64,000 nucleotides of DNA from Bacteroidota bacterium (GTDB lineage Bacteria > Bacteroidota > Bacteroidia > Palsa-965), in assembly GCA_016194975.1 (NCBI GenBank), contig JACQAM010000006.1:1-64000 (forward strand), written 5' to 3'. The notes below the pieces were generated by a model. The model had not been told where the DNA came from, ran no database searches, and worked only from the letters and a program-made list of their open reading frames with translations. Of this stretch, positions 1 through 9,700 are shown piece by piece. The stretch's first letter is position 1; the number at the start of each line of letters is the position of its first letter. Made by a program: the position numbers and the translations under genes.

Positions 1-1
1 G

Positions 2-97
2 GCGGAAGAGTACCAACATGATTACAATTACAACAGACCTCACAAATCACTCAACTACAAAACACCTGTTGATTTAATTTTTGAAAACAAAGAATGA
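2..97 (+). CDS. IS3-family transposase, C-terminal end (partial, cut by window edge)
   Basis: The frame starting at base 2 is open to a TGA at 95-97. It reads a 31-residue tail with YNYNRPHKSLNYKTPVD near the end. This is the typical end of the rve (DDE) integrase domain in IS3/IS150-type OrfB transposases, where a Y-N-x-x-R-P-H-x-S-L-x-Y-x-T-P motif closes the protein. The catalytic residues lie left of the window, so activity cannot be judged. No inverted-repeat end of the element is recognised in the next 150 bases. It runs towards the eCIS operon, which ends convergently at 380. The family is fairly certain because of the motif; the IS subgroup is not. Confidence 0.72.
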   Translation, partial: AEEYQHDYNYNRPHKSLNYKTPVDLIFENKE

Positions 98-250
98 AAA
101 CCTCTAATTTTGAATGGCCCGAAAAAGAGGGGAGCTTACACGCGGATGGCATCATGAAAAGTGCCAATGGGTTCATCGCAAGAGCAATACCTTTCATTGC
201 CCAATATGCTGCCAGGAATTTAATTGTAATTAACTAATTTGAATAAATAA

Positions 251-275
251 AAACGTGAGAAATATTCTCCCGTTT
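251..275 (-). terminator. Hairpin terminator at the end of the eCIS/immunity operon
   Basis: AAACG-GAGAA (251-261, one unpaired base between) pairs with TTCTC-CGTTT (265-275) around a 3-base loop. Read on the minus strand the stem runs into a T-rich tract (TTTTTATTTATT), as in a rho-independent terminator. It lies 105 bases beyond the last minus-strand stop codon (380). A second hairpin, GCGATGG (333-339) with CCATCGC (350-356), sits between them. It may also stop reads from the transposase side. Confidence 0.6.
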
Positions 276-379
276 AAGTTATTTGGAAAAGTAAATGGGT
301 GCTTAGTACCTTCCTGCCTTTTAAGCCACATTGCGATGGGGCTATATCACCATCGCTCGATGCGGGGCTTCCCAGAATC

Positions 380-805
380 TTATATTATTTCCCTTATCAG
401 TTCAAAATACTTTTCATCTTCACTTTTAAATATTTCTTCACCTTCCAACAGATATGCCCTTAAAATGTATTCTTTCGCTTTATTCATTTCTCCACACTCA
501 TACAAACATTCTCCCAACCGCAGATACACAAAGGGATTTTCAATTCCTCCGGGACAATTTAAAGCATTATATAGAACATCTTTTGAAGATTGAAATTCTT
601 TCTTTTGGTAAAACATATCGCCAATACTTGCATAAAGCCATAGGCTTGCTTCCCAATCAATTTTTGGTGAGGGTAGCAAAGAAAGAGCTTCATTGAATTT
701 TTTTACAGCTTCATCATAGCGCTCATTGTCAGCATAAGCGTTGCCTTCTTCACTTAATTGCAGAATATGCGCATAAACATTGTCTGGAATTTGTTTATTC
801 ATCAA
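380..805 (-). CDS. TPR protein, probable immunity protein (copy 2)
   Basis: A 141-aa protein with no signal peptide or membrane segment, so cytoplasmic. Helical TPR-like repeats cover most of it: YDEAVKKFNEALSLLP near residues 30-45, a second with KKEFQSSKDVLYNAL, and a third with YECGEMNKAKEYILRAYLL. The stretch ALSLLPSPKIDWEAS aligns with AWEIIPDPKGIYDES in the gene just upstream, so the two look like diverged paralogues. It starts one base after that gene's stop, so the two are almost certainly cotranscribed and probably translationally coupled. Lying directly behind a nuclease-tailed effector, the likely role is binding and neutralising that toxin or a relative. The immunity role is inferred from position and from TPR immunity proteins known in polymorphic toxin loci; a general TPR scaffold is the alternative. 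Confidence 0.7.
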   Translation of the reverse strand: MMNKQIPDNVYAHILQLSEEGNAYADNERYDEAVKKFNEALSLLPSPKIDWEASLWLYASIGDMFYQKKEFQSSKDVLYNALNCPGGIENPFVYLRLGECLYECGEMNKAKEYILRAYLLEGEEIFKSEDEKYFELIREII

Positions 806-806
806 G

Positions 807-1226
807 TTATTTGTTCTTGAGCATACGGATGAGATCTTTTTCGTCTTGAAGCGGGTATCTTCCTTCAGATTTTTTGTGCGCTATTTTCAACAAATCAATA
901 ACTTCTTCTTGTTTGCTTAACAACAGCATTATCTTCGCATGAAGGTATTCCCTTTCTCCACTGTCAAACCTTTCTGTATCGCAACTGTATATTTTTAAAA
1001 CCCATTCTAGCCCTTTATTTGCCCTATTATGGATTAAACAAACCTGAACAATGTATTTTACTATACTATAGCTTTCGTCATATATTCCTTTCGGATCAGG
1101 TATTATTTCCCATGCTTGATACAAATTTTCCAACGCTCGATCAACCAAGCCATTATTATGATCCATTTTGGCCGAATCAATAAATTCGTTAACTCTTTTT
1201 TGTACTAGTTCATCAAGAGCTGCCAT
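807..1226 (-). CDS. Helical-repeat protein, probable cognate immunity protein (copy 1)
   Basis: A 139-aa soluble, all-helical protein. A TPR-like unit VDRALENLYQAWEIIPDPK (residues about 28-46) resembles the unit in the next gene, and further helices follow (NKGLEWVLKIY, KQEEVIDLLKIAHKK). There is no signal peptide. It begins 32 bases after the stop of the DUF4157 effector, the usual place for an immunity gene, and is followed one base later by its paralogue. The function is inferred: it would protect the producer from the nuclease domain while the effector is made and loaded. The sequence alone does not identify a named family beyond TPR-like. Confidence 0.65.
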   Translation of the reverse strand: MAALDELVQKRVNEFIDSAKMDHNNGLVDRALENLYQAWEIIPDPKGIYDESYSIVKYIVQVCLIHNRANKGLEWVLKIYSCDTERFDSGEREYLHAKIMLLLSKQEEVIDLLKIAHKKSEGRYPLQDEKDLIRMLKNK

Positions 1227-1258
1227 ATCATTAGATTATTTTGACAAATATAAAATTC

Positions 1259-3343
1259 CTATTTCAATGGTGGAAGATAAGTTTCCCCTAATCGTGCACC
1301 AGCTGATCGGTTTATTGAAAAATGATCCAATACATAGTTTTTGGAATCCAGCATCCAGTTCCTTATCTCTGGAGATTTTGCACCAAAATTCCGACCAGTT
1401 TTATTCCACCAAGTTACCGCATCTGTAAGATGAGACATGTCGGCTTCTTCGATGGAATACCACTTTTTATCTGACGCCATAAACTCCAATTTACCATTAA
1501 AATCAGTTCTAATTTTGGGTGGAACCTCATTTCTCATTCGTTCAATAACCTCTCTTCCGGTTTTGGAAAATTTACCGGGAGTCTTTCCTAAATATTGTTG
1601 ACGTAGAGATATTTTTCTGATTGGACTTTTCGGCACCTCTTTTTCCCATTTCATAATTCCTCTGAAAAATTCCATCACCTCATCGAACATTCTTCCCATT
1701 GTTCCGCCAATGCGTTTGAACATAAGACCAAGCTTCTCGAACATCTGAACCACCCAACGCGCACCTTCAAAGATTTTCGCCATCGCTCTTGATGCCTGAA
1801 CGGTTTTCCAGAATGCCTGCAACGCCTTCACACCACCCTTCAACCAATTCACAATCGTGTCGCTGAATACGGCAATGACAATTTCGGGAATGAGATAACC
1901 GATCACCTTGCCGAACATTTCCCCCTGCGCTTCGGCACTCATGCTCATCACTTTTACCTGTATGCCCGCGATGCCTTCTCCCGCGCTATAGGCAAGACCC
2001 TCAGCACCTGTTTTCAGCGCCGCCTTCAAATCCTTCACCGTGGACCTTAATTTTTCGGGATCGCCCAGCAGTTTCCCGAGTTCAGACATCACTGCTTTTC
2101 CATTTTCATTGAACCATTTTCCGGCAGACGAAGCACCTTTTGCAATGGATTCCATCCATGACGGTGGTTTCTGATGAACAAGCAGATCCCATGTATCGGT
2201 GATTCCTCCCCAGAACATTTTACCAAGAAATTTGATCATCTCCCACAAATCCACAAACCAGTTGCCGATGCCCTTGAAAATTCCTTTTATTTCCCCCCAG
2301 AGGAACATTGGGTTGATCATGTTCTTCATCTGGTTGCCGAACACCTCTGCATAACCGCCCGCTTTGTAATCCTTATTCTGAACCGTTTCCGTTTTCCCGG
2401 TTTGCGCGTTTTCCTTCTCTATGTATTTATTCCCGAGGTTGTACAGGTAAGTGTAATAACCGAGTTTGCCTTTTACATAGATTGACCAGAGCGAATCAAC
2501 CGAAGGCATGATGAACAAAGCGAGTGGGTTCATTGCAATTGCAATTCCCTTCATGGCATAATAAGCAACATAGAATTTCGCTGATGGGTTTTTTGCCGCG
2601 GTCAACTCATCAATCTGACCCTTGAGTTTCGCCTGCATGTATTTCTGAAACTGCTGTGGCGAATCGGCATAATAGTGATAGATATCTTTTCCGGTATCGA
2701 CGATTGATTTTATCCCTGATTCCGTATAAACAACATTCGCAACAGTTTTGATCCCTTCCCATACATTTCCCCAGAAGCCTCGTTGGATCTTCCTTTGCGC
2801 CACGCCTTTCTGCTGCTGCGTATGCACCAACTCATGCGCGAGCAATTCTTTTCCCTGAGTAGAAGAAGGATTGTAATTGCCGCTCTTGAAATAAATATCC
2901 TGTCCGTGCGTGAACGCGCGCGCATTGATGCTCTCACTCATCGCATGCGCTTTATCGCCTGTATGCACTTTCACTTCGCTGAAGTCGGCGCCCATTTTAC
3001 TTCCCATATCGCGCTGCACGGGGCCGGGCAATGAACTTCCGCTTCCTTTGCTACCGTGCAATTGCTCCATGAATTCGTGCGAAGCAGAAACGTGTTCTCC
3101 TTCTTGATTGGCGTGAACAGCAGACGATGCCACCTGGGGCATAGGATGAATTTTCGCATCGCCGCCTTCGGTTACTTTCCGCGCGATGTGTTCTGCTTGT
3201 TTCTCAGAAGGATCATCCGGGTGGCTCACCAGTACACTTTCGCTCTTCGCCTGCGCTTTTTCTTTTTTTCGCTGCACATCTTTTGCACGCATAGCGCGAT
3301 GCATGTCGGCGAGATCTCCGGAACGGGCGGCGTGAGTGTACAT
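1259..3343 (-). CDS. eCIS DUF4157 effector with C-terminal HNH/Endo VII-like (GH-E-like) nuclease domain
   Basis: 694 aa. The N-terminus is low-complexity and charged (KDVQRKKEKAQAK). A DUF4157 domain follows at about residues 100-178, with the hallmark GADFSxVxVHTG, the NARAFTxGxDIYF motif and HELVHTQQQ (HExxH at 170-174, zinc-peptidase-like). DUF4157 marks eCIS cargo and may direct loading or self-cleavage. The middle (about 190-570) has amphipathic and hydrophobic segments (MNPLALFIMPSV; GYLIPEIVIAVFS) that could help membrane passage. The last 120 residues look like an HNH/Endo VII toxin fold: ADMSH (H638), WWN, then NYVLDHFSINRS (D673, H674, N678, R679), close to the GH-E pattern. It follows the baseplate genes and precedes two likely immunity genes. 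The 3' portion is visibly more AT-rich than the DUF4157 part, suggesting a swapped toxin tip. DUF4157 is clear; the nuclease call is good but motif-based. Confidence 0.85.
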   Translation of the reverse strand: MYTHAARSGDLADMHRAMRAKDVQRKKEKAQAKSESVLVSHPDDPSEKQAEHIARKVTEGGDAKIHPMPQVASSAVHANQEGEHVSASHEFMEQLHGSKGSGSSLPGPVQRDMGSKMGADFSEVKVHTGDKAHAMSESINARAFTHGQDIYFKSGNYNPSSTQGKELLAHELVHTQQQKGVAQRKIQRGFWGNVWEGIKTVANVVYTESGIKSIVDTGKDIYHYYADSPQQFQKYMQAKLKGQIDELTAAKNPSAKFYVAYYAMKGIAIAMNPLALFIMPSVDSLWSIYVKGKLGYYTYLYNLGNKYIEKENAQTGKTETVQNKDYKAGGYAEVFGNQMKNMINPMFLWGEIKGIFKGIGNWFVDLWEMIKFLGKMFWGGITDTWDLLVHQKPPSWMESIAKGASSAGKWFNENGKAVMSELGKLLGDPEKLRSTVKDLKAALKTGAEGLAYSAGEGIAGIQVKVMSMSAEAQGEMFGKVIGYLIPEIVIAVFSDTIVNWLKGGVKALQAFWKTVQASRAMAKIFEGARWVVQMFEKLGLMFKRIGGTMGRMFDEVMEFFRGIMKWEKEVPKSPIRKISLRQQYLGKTPGKFSKTGREVIERMRNEVPPKIRTDFNGKLEFMASDKKWYSIEEADMSHLTDAVTWWNKTGRNFGAKSPEIRNWMLDSKNYVLDHFSINRSAGARLGETYLPPLK

Positions 3344-3443
3344 CTGAAATTAGTTCTCTCTAGTGCGACATGCTATTCAATAGTGATGCATATTCATTTA
3401 GCTATAATGAAAATATAAATTGGCAAACTATTCATAATTATAT

Positions 3444-6400
3444 TTATAATACACCGATGGGAAACCCTTCTGTTGTTGAAGTATTCGAAATTGAAGCGAC
3501 AGGTTTGCAGCGTGTCGTTACGACGATAGTAACCTCCGCTTTGTTCGAATGCAGAAGAATATTGTTGGTGCTGCGATCATAGACTTCAAACACATATTGG
3601 AATTTATCTACACCGAGAAAGTCTTTCGGAGGAGTATAAATAAACACTTCATAATCGGAAGTGGCGGAATTGATAAGCACAGTTCCTCCTTTAGCAGTTT
3701 GAATACTGATAGCGGTAGAACGCGATGCGGTATTTATATTTCTTGCAAGAATATTTCCGTTCACTACAAATTTCAGAATGATGATCGACTCTTTCTGATT
3801 GATCGTGGTGTAATTGATATTCGGACGGATGTCGATCGTCAACTGTGCAGGTGTGGTGCAACCGAAAGTATTCGTAATGAAATTTTTCGCGTAAGCATAA
3901 TCGCCGAGAAAGAATTCGTAGAATGACGGGATCGCTATAGCAGGAATTCCAAGTTGTGCAGCAGTAGGTGCAGGAATATCATCACACTCACATTCGCAAT
4001 TAGTCAGGTAAGGAAGAGAAAAATCCGCGATCACCTGGTTTGCCCCAATGGAAATCATCTCAACAGGAATCGCTGAAACAGCCGAACCTAAGGTGAACGG
4101 CCTTATTGGTTGTTGCACCTGCGCCTGGTAAAGATCGCAAAGTTCAGAATCTACAATCGCAAGTTGGTTATTCTGATCGACAGATCTTCCCTGTACAGCA
4201 CGGAGGTCTGATCGGAAAATTTCTTTGGTTTTGATCAGTTCGATCATTGCAGTTAATTGCTCCTGTATCTTGATGGAAAAGTTGAGTGATTTCCCCGGAT
4301 ACACAATTACAAAAGTTCCGCCGGGTTCTACTCCTGATTTGTGCTGAATGCCGGGGTTTCTTGTAATGAAATTGGAGAATACCGTTGGATCATTTGTTTG
4401 AAGATACCCGATGCGGTATTGCAATTCATAAAAAACGGCTTCTACATTTCTGTAAGAACAATCTGTAATGAACTCATTGAGGAAATACATCTGTTCATTC
4501 ATCCATTGCCCAAACATGAAATATTGTTCCGGTGTGAAAATGTTGACTGAACTATGCGTTACCTGATCTGCGATCTCATTGAGTAAAGCTTTGATGGTGT
4601 TGCACAGAGCAACTGCATCAATGTAAGAACCGATAAAGCTATTGTCCGTGTCCCCGATATTATCAGCGCCATAATTAAAATCATCGAGTGTTGGTGGAAG
4701 CAACAAACCTAAATGCGACAGACGACTCGCGAGAGCGGGAAGATAAGTCTGGTTGAATTGTGCACCAATAGTTTTGAGAGAGCTTGGTGAATACTGAATT
4801 GGCGGAATGAAACGCGGAAGAGATTGGCCAGGCAGGGCGTAATAAGCAGGCATGAACGTTGCGGAAGAATTTCCCTGTTCGATCGGGACATTTGTATCAA
4901 GCAACAGGGATTTTATCCATGTAGGCAATTCTTTTACTCTCACTGAGGAACCAGATGATCTTCCTGGAGTAGCATCCGGAGTACCTGGAGCAGAAGCAAG
5001 AGGCGTGGCATCCTTGGGAGTGCCCAAAATGGCTATGTTGTCCTGTGTTTTTTCGAAAAAATGATCGAACAACTGTTGTATTTTACAAGTCAATTCATTT
5101 CTGTAAGCAACATACTGCGAACGTAGATCATTGAAATTGCAGCGCGCAAGAATATCGTCCGGATCGGAAGTCCCCTGCAAGCGCACGGCAATTGCATTGA
5201 AAGGAAAATCGAATGCAGCTTTCTTGTTATTCAGATCAGTGAGAACAGCATTCTTGTCTTTTCCGAGGCAACCTTCGATGCGGTAGAAATTGAATTTTGC
5301 AAGATCATAAAAATTCGGAGTCTGTATCGGATCGATCGGTGCAGTCTGATTGTTCGATTGATTTCCATAAGCGACAACAGGATATTCTCCCGCCCTGTCT
5401 TTATTTCTGCGGATGTTTTCGAAGTTCCAGAATTTTTCAAGTTTACCGCCGATCTGAGAATCGTTCGCATCGATGTCATAATAATACGGAATAGAACTTT
5501 TTGAAAGCGGCGCAAGTGTTTCGTCACTTGGTGTAATGAATGTTGGGGGAAGTGCAGACATAGGGTTATGTATGCGCGCAACATTGAATTTGCGAACCAT
5601 GAGCACCATACGATTGAAATAACAAACGAGTGTATCTTTCGCGAAATGCTGTTCAGGTGTCAATGGAATTCCAACAAAATCATCACGGTAAACGGATGGT
5701 TTATCCGGATCAATAGGAATTGCTTCTCCAAGTACAAGATGCATCGGAAATAAGCCGCTATCGAAACAGCAATCAGACATGAGTTCAAAAGCAGCGTCAC
5801 GGAATTCATCATACGCGCGGATAAGGTCGCGCATGAAATCATAGAAATACTGAATTCCGAAATAACTCGGACCATCGGTAAGACTATTAGTACCATTCAT
5901 GATCTCGTTCCAGATATTCAGATTCGGAATTTGGTTTGGATCGAAGGGATTGGTATTACCATAAATATTTTCGAGGATCGGTTTGAAAACAACGAAACTC
6001 TGCCGCAGAATATTGAAAAGATCAGAGAGGTCGAGTGGATTCGTACTTTGCTTATAAACACTCGCTGTTGCGTTACGGAAATCCTGTGAGAACGCGAAAT
6101 AATCTTTACTGTTGTTCAGGTTAGGATCGAAGAGCGGACGCTGAGAAAGAATATCCGGAAGATCGAATTTGCCGACGAAGGTGAGATCAAAATTTCCTGT
6201 GTTATCAAGAATGATCTGCATGTCGTTCACGGACACAAGCAGTTTTCTTACGGTGAAGTGGCGTATGAATCCGGCAGTGTCGCAACTTTTTCCGAGGCAG
6301 GCATCATTGCTGATATCTACTTCCTCGAGAAATAGCATCACAATTTTTTTGTCGCCCGGCGATGTTCCGTTCACAAAAGTGAAATCGAGATTCACAACAG

Positions 6401-6776
6401 TTTCATTTGGTGCCGGCATATAATCGGATCGAAGCAACTCCCACAAGGTTACCTGTGAATTCGTAGCAGTATTGATATAAGGAGTATACTGATCAGTTGT
6501 CGGTAACGTATACGCACGATACTTCGTGAATTCGCAGGGACCTTCTGCAATGAGAAATCCCAGTGTAGTTATTCCGGAACCACCGGTGATCGTCAGTTTA
6601 TTTGCGACGATATCGTAGTTCTGCTTAAAACCGCATGCAATGCCGATACCGATTAGTTTGGTGCGGGTGAGCCGGGTTTGCTGATCGAGATATGTTGCAA
6701 GTTCGTTGAGTGATGAACTTGTCAGTACCTGGTTGTTCTCAAACACCGGGTATTCATTTAGAGTTAAATTGCTCAT
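3444..6776 (-). CDS. Large eCIS-associated protein of unknown function (1110 aa)
   Basis: Begins 12 bases after the 1518-aa baseplate gene, so it belongs to the eCIS operon. The N-terminus (VFENNQVLTSSSLNELATYLDQQTR, then RTKLIGIGIACGF) looks like an assembly-anchor helix pair followed by beta structure. The middle is long and helical with many aromatic residues (QYFYDFMRDLIRAYDEF). A cysteine cluster, NCECECDD, lies about residues 924-931. The C-terminal ~170 residues are beta-rich and resemble cadherin-like or Ig-like modules found on surface structures. There is no signal peptide. I do not recognise a named family. Likely roles are baseplate periphery, cage or receptor-facing component, from its size and its position next to Afp12-type and effector genes. 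It has no long uniform coiled coil, so it is not an obvious tape measure, though that cannot be excluded. Confidence 0.7.
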   Translation of the reverse strand: MSNLTLNEYPVFENNQVLTSSSLNELATYLDQQTRLTRTKLIGIGIACGFKQNYDIVANKLTITGGSGITTLGFLIAEGPCEFTKYRAYTLPTTDQYTPYINTATNSQVTLWELLRSDYMPAPNETVVNLDFTFVNGTSPGDKKIVMLFLEEVDISNDACLGKSCDTAGFIRHFTVRKLLVSVNDMQIILDNTGNFDLTFVGKFDLPDILSQRPLFDPNLNNSKDYFAFSQDFRNATASVYKQSTNPLDLSDLFNILRQSFVVFKPILENIYGNTNPFDPNQIPNLNIWNEIMNGTNSLTDGPSYFGIQYFYDFMRDLIRAYDEFRDAAFELMSDCCFDSGLFPMHLVLGEAIPIDPDKPSVYRDDFVGIPLTPEQHFAKDTLVCYFNRMVLMVRKFNVARIHNPMSALPPTFITPSDETLAPLSKSSIPYYYDIDANDSQIGGKLEKFWNFENIRRNKDRAGEYPVVAYGNQSNNQTAPIDPIQTPNFYDLAKFNFYRIEGCLGKDKNAVLTDLNNKKAAFDFPFNAIAVRLQGTSDPDDILARCNFNDLRSQYVAYRNELTCKIQQLFDHFFEKTQDNIAILGTPKDATPLASAPGTPDATPGRSSGSSVRVKELPTWIKSLLLDTNVPIEQGNSSATFMPAYYALPGQSLPRFIPPIQYSPSSLKTIGAQFNQTYLPALASRLSHLGLLLPPTLDDFNYGADNIGDTDNSFIGSYIDAVALCNTIKALLNEIADQVTHSSVNIFTPEQYFMFGQWMNEQMYFLNEFITDCSYRNVEAVFYELQYRIGYLQTNDPTVFSNFITRNPGIQHKSGVEPGGTFVIVYPGKSLNFSIKIQEQLTAMIELIKTKEIFRSDLRAVQGRSVDQNNQLAIVDSELCDLYQAQVQQPIRPFTLGSAVSAIPVEMISIGANQVIADFSLPYLTNCECECDDIPAPTAAQLGIPAIAIPSFYEFFLGDYAYAKNFITNTFGCTTPAQLTIDIRPNINYTTINQKESIIILKFVVNGNILARNINTASRSTAISIQTAKGGTVLINSATSDYEVFIYTPPKDFLGVDKFQYVFEVYDRSTNNILLHSNKAEVTIVVTTRCKPVASISNTSTTEGFPIGVL

Positions 6777-6788
6777 GTCTTACTTATT

Positions 6789-9700
6789 TTAAAGATTGCC
6801 TAAAACAGTATTGTTAAGGATGATCGCATTTTCAGGACCGGTGTCTGCATTGCAATCGTGCAATATTCCGGTTGGATAAACAGTGCGGAGTTGCTTGAGC
6901 ACTTCAATCAATTCATTCAGTGCTCTCGATAATTCCAGTTTGTCAATGGTATCTTTTGCATTTTGAAGCAGCCACTTTTTGTATTTGTGTTCGAATTCTC
7001 CCATCTGTTTGCAGTCTATCCAGCAAACATTCATGACGAGATGTGCAGGACATTCGAGTCGTAATGTTCTTTCGAAGAACCGGCGGAAATCCTGGTTGAA
7101 GAAGCGACCCTGCCATGCCGGAAGAATCACAGAAATGATAAATGAATAAGGATCATCGAAGCGGCAGAAAATACAATCGTTGTGCAATTCGATCGGAAGA
7201 AAATCATCACTGATCACCGCTACACGTCTGTCAAATGTGATCGAGCCCGAAACTGCATTCGAAACATGGAATCTTCCGTTATTGATATCTTCCAAAGAAT
7301 CGGTAATGATGACCGCATTATTTGCCGGCGTAACAAAAAACGGATCGGTGATCGTAATAGTATCTCCTCCGCTTTCAGACTGAATGACATAAGTTTTTGA
7401 ATACTGAAGATTTCCGTTGGCCGTTGCGCCAGGAATACTTTCGTAAATGGTAATGATAGTGTCCGTTCCGGAATCAACAGCAGATCTGATCGTGTACGTG
7501 CCGTCGTTAGCTGTTGATCCGACGATACGCATTGATTGTAACGGCTGAACATCTCCTGCGTAATTTCCGGCAAACGTGAATGTTTTATTTGGCTGGCTGA
7601 GGGCAGTTACCGCAAACTGCTTTAAGAATGTTGCTTTTCCCAATGGATTTACATTCTGCAATTGATTATTATTTGCTGCAGAAATAGTCATTGGTGGCCC
7701 GAGCTCATTGAATTTCGGACGAAGAAGAATATTCTCCACCACATGCATGCCTTCGTGATTGAAAAATTTCAATCGGATCCAATCGGCCATGTATTTAGCG
7801 GCAACTTCATCGGCTCCGGGTTTGATGTAGAATTTATTATTTGACCCCGTAATGTTCACAGCAACGATCGGCACTAACTTCGAATATTTCATTACAACAT
7901 AACCCGGAGTTGTGCTCGGAATTTTTTCCTTCACATAAACAAGCGAATTGCTTGTCCCGTCTGGTACAACTTTTACCACGACGAAATCACCAACATCAGG
8001 CCCGCCGCTTATCGTTACTTTTTGTCCGGGGAAAACAATTCGCGAAAGACTTTTATCTACTTTGAAATAATTATCACCGGTATTTGCATCAATGACATGC
8101 GGAATCAGTCCCGACATTGAAGGTCGATCATCAATATCAAAACGGATAAATCCATCTCCTATTGGAGACATGATCGTTTCATTCGGTGTAAAGATCAAAC
8201 GTTGCGGATTGACCAGATCTACACTTATGCTATAAGCTGTATAGGGATTATCATTACCAGAGGAAGCGACCACCTGAAAAACATTATCTGTTGGCGGCAG
8301 CAAACTTATTGCGAGCATAAGTCCCTGGATATGCTGATTGAAATCATCTTCGAAACTTGAAGCCACCACATCACCGCAACGATCGACTACTGTAAAAATT
8401 TCTTTACTAGGATCCATCGGATCGAATGCGTAACGGTAATTATTGAAATCAGATCCATCGCGAAGCATATCCATGAGCAATCGCTCTTTATTTTCCGCTG
8501 CCTGAATTGCAACTGGAACCGGAGGATCAAGTTCTACTTCCAATCCTTTTATCGTTCCGGTAAGAAGAGTGGTCGCAGTAATTGTGTTGCCATCCTTAAG
8601 CGTAAAATCATAAGTGTAAATAGCAGGACAACCTGCTGGAGGCATTGGAAAGAACGGACCGGAAGTGGTAATGTACTTGTCCATGAAACACTCCAGGTTG
8701 TAACGATTCGATTCGGGATTATCGAAAAATTCATTGTAAATGATCTGTATCGCTGAAGCAATGTCCGTTTGCATCTGCGCAAAATCTGCCGGCATAGGAT
8801 AAGACTGTGCGTTTATTCCCAGAACATTTCCTTCACAGATGATCTCGAAATGATAAGGACTCGGCCCCGGATTCATCGGGTCTGTTATGACATCATTATT
8901 CACGTTGAACATCACAAAATGTTCTGGAGTCAGACCAGCAATGATTAATAATTCCAATGCGCCTTTCGCAGCATCGGTTGATTCAAATCCTGTGGCGATA
9001 GCGCCGGGACTGAAAACGAGATCTCTTGGAAGTGAACTGTCGAGCACCACAAAATAAAATTCGTCTGGATTTGCAGCAACGCGGATATCAAAATTGACGC
9101 CGAACGCAAGAATAGATGGTTGTGGTTTATCAACACCGCACAAAAAAGAAACTCTTCGTTCAAGCCCAGAAATATTATCGATGCTCCAGATATTGCATGG
9201 AGATTTATAATTGAATCCTGTGTCACGTGCAGAACTAATGAGCGGATAATTATTGAGGAATGCAAGTTTGTCCGCAATAAGATCATCCGGTGCTTTGGGT
9301 CCGTCAATTTTGTAAACCACCATCGCATAATCGTTGAACGATTCTGCGAAGCGCGCCATCAGGTGATCGAGAAAACGATTCCTGCGCTGAAGAAAAGTAT
9401 CGCGGTTTTCTGCAAACGCCTGAACAATTGCCGCATCGTTCACCGGATCCATGTAGAGTGGAAGTGCGTCGGGAATAATATTGACAAGCGATTGAGAGAA
9501 ATAAGTTTTGTTGATCACCGGATCTCCATTGGTGTCCAGTGCATCATTCATTGAAAAAAGATCTTTCACATGAAATAATTGCGAAAGAAAATCTGCCAGC
9601 AACTGATCATAGAAAAGAAGAAATCCCTTCAATTGTTTTGCCTGGGCGAAACGCTGAACAGTGGCAGTGGAAGGCAATCCGGGGGAACCTATTCCATACA

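Noticed and set aside
94-237. Plus-strand ORF of 47 aa overlapping the transposase stop (MKTSNFEWPEKEG...).
   Set aside because: No family, no ribosome site or context beyond a chance ATGA overlap; probably non-coding or remnant sequence.
255-593. Plus-strand ORF of 112 aa over the immunity gene and terminator.
   Set aside because: It runs antisense to a well-supported TPR gene, has no domain and starts in the hairpin.
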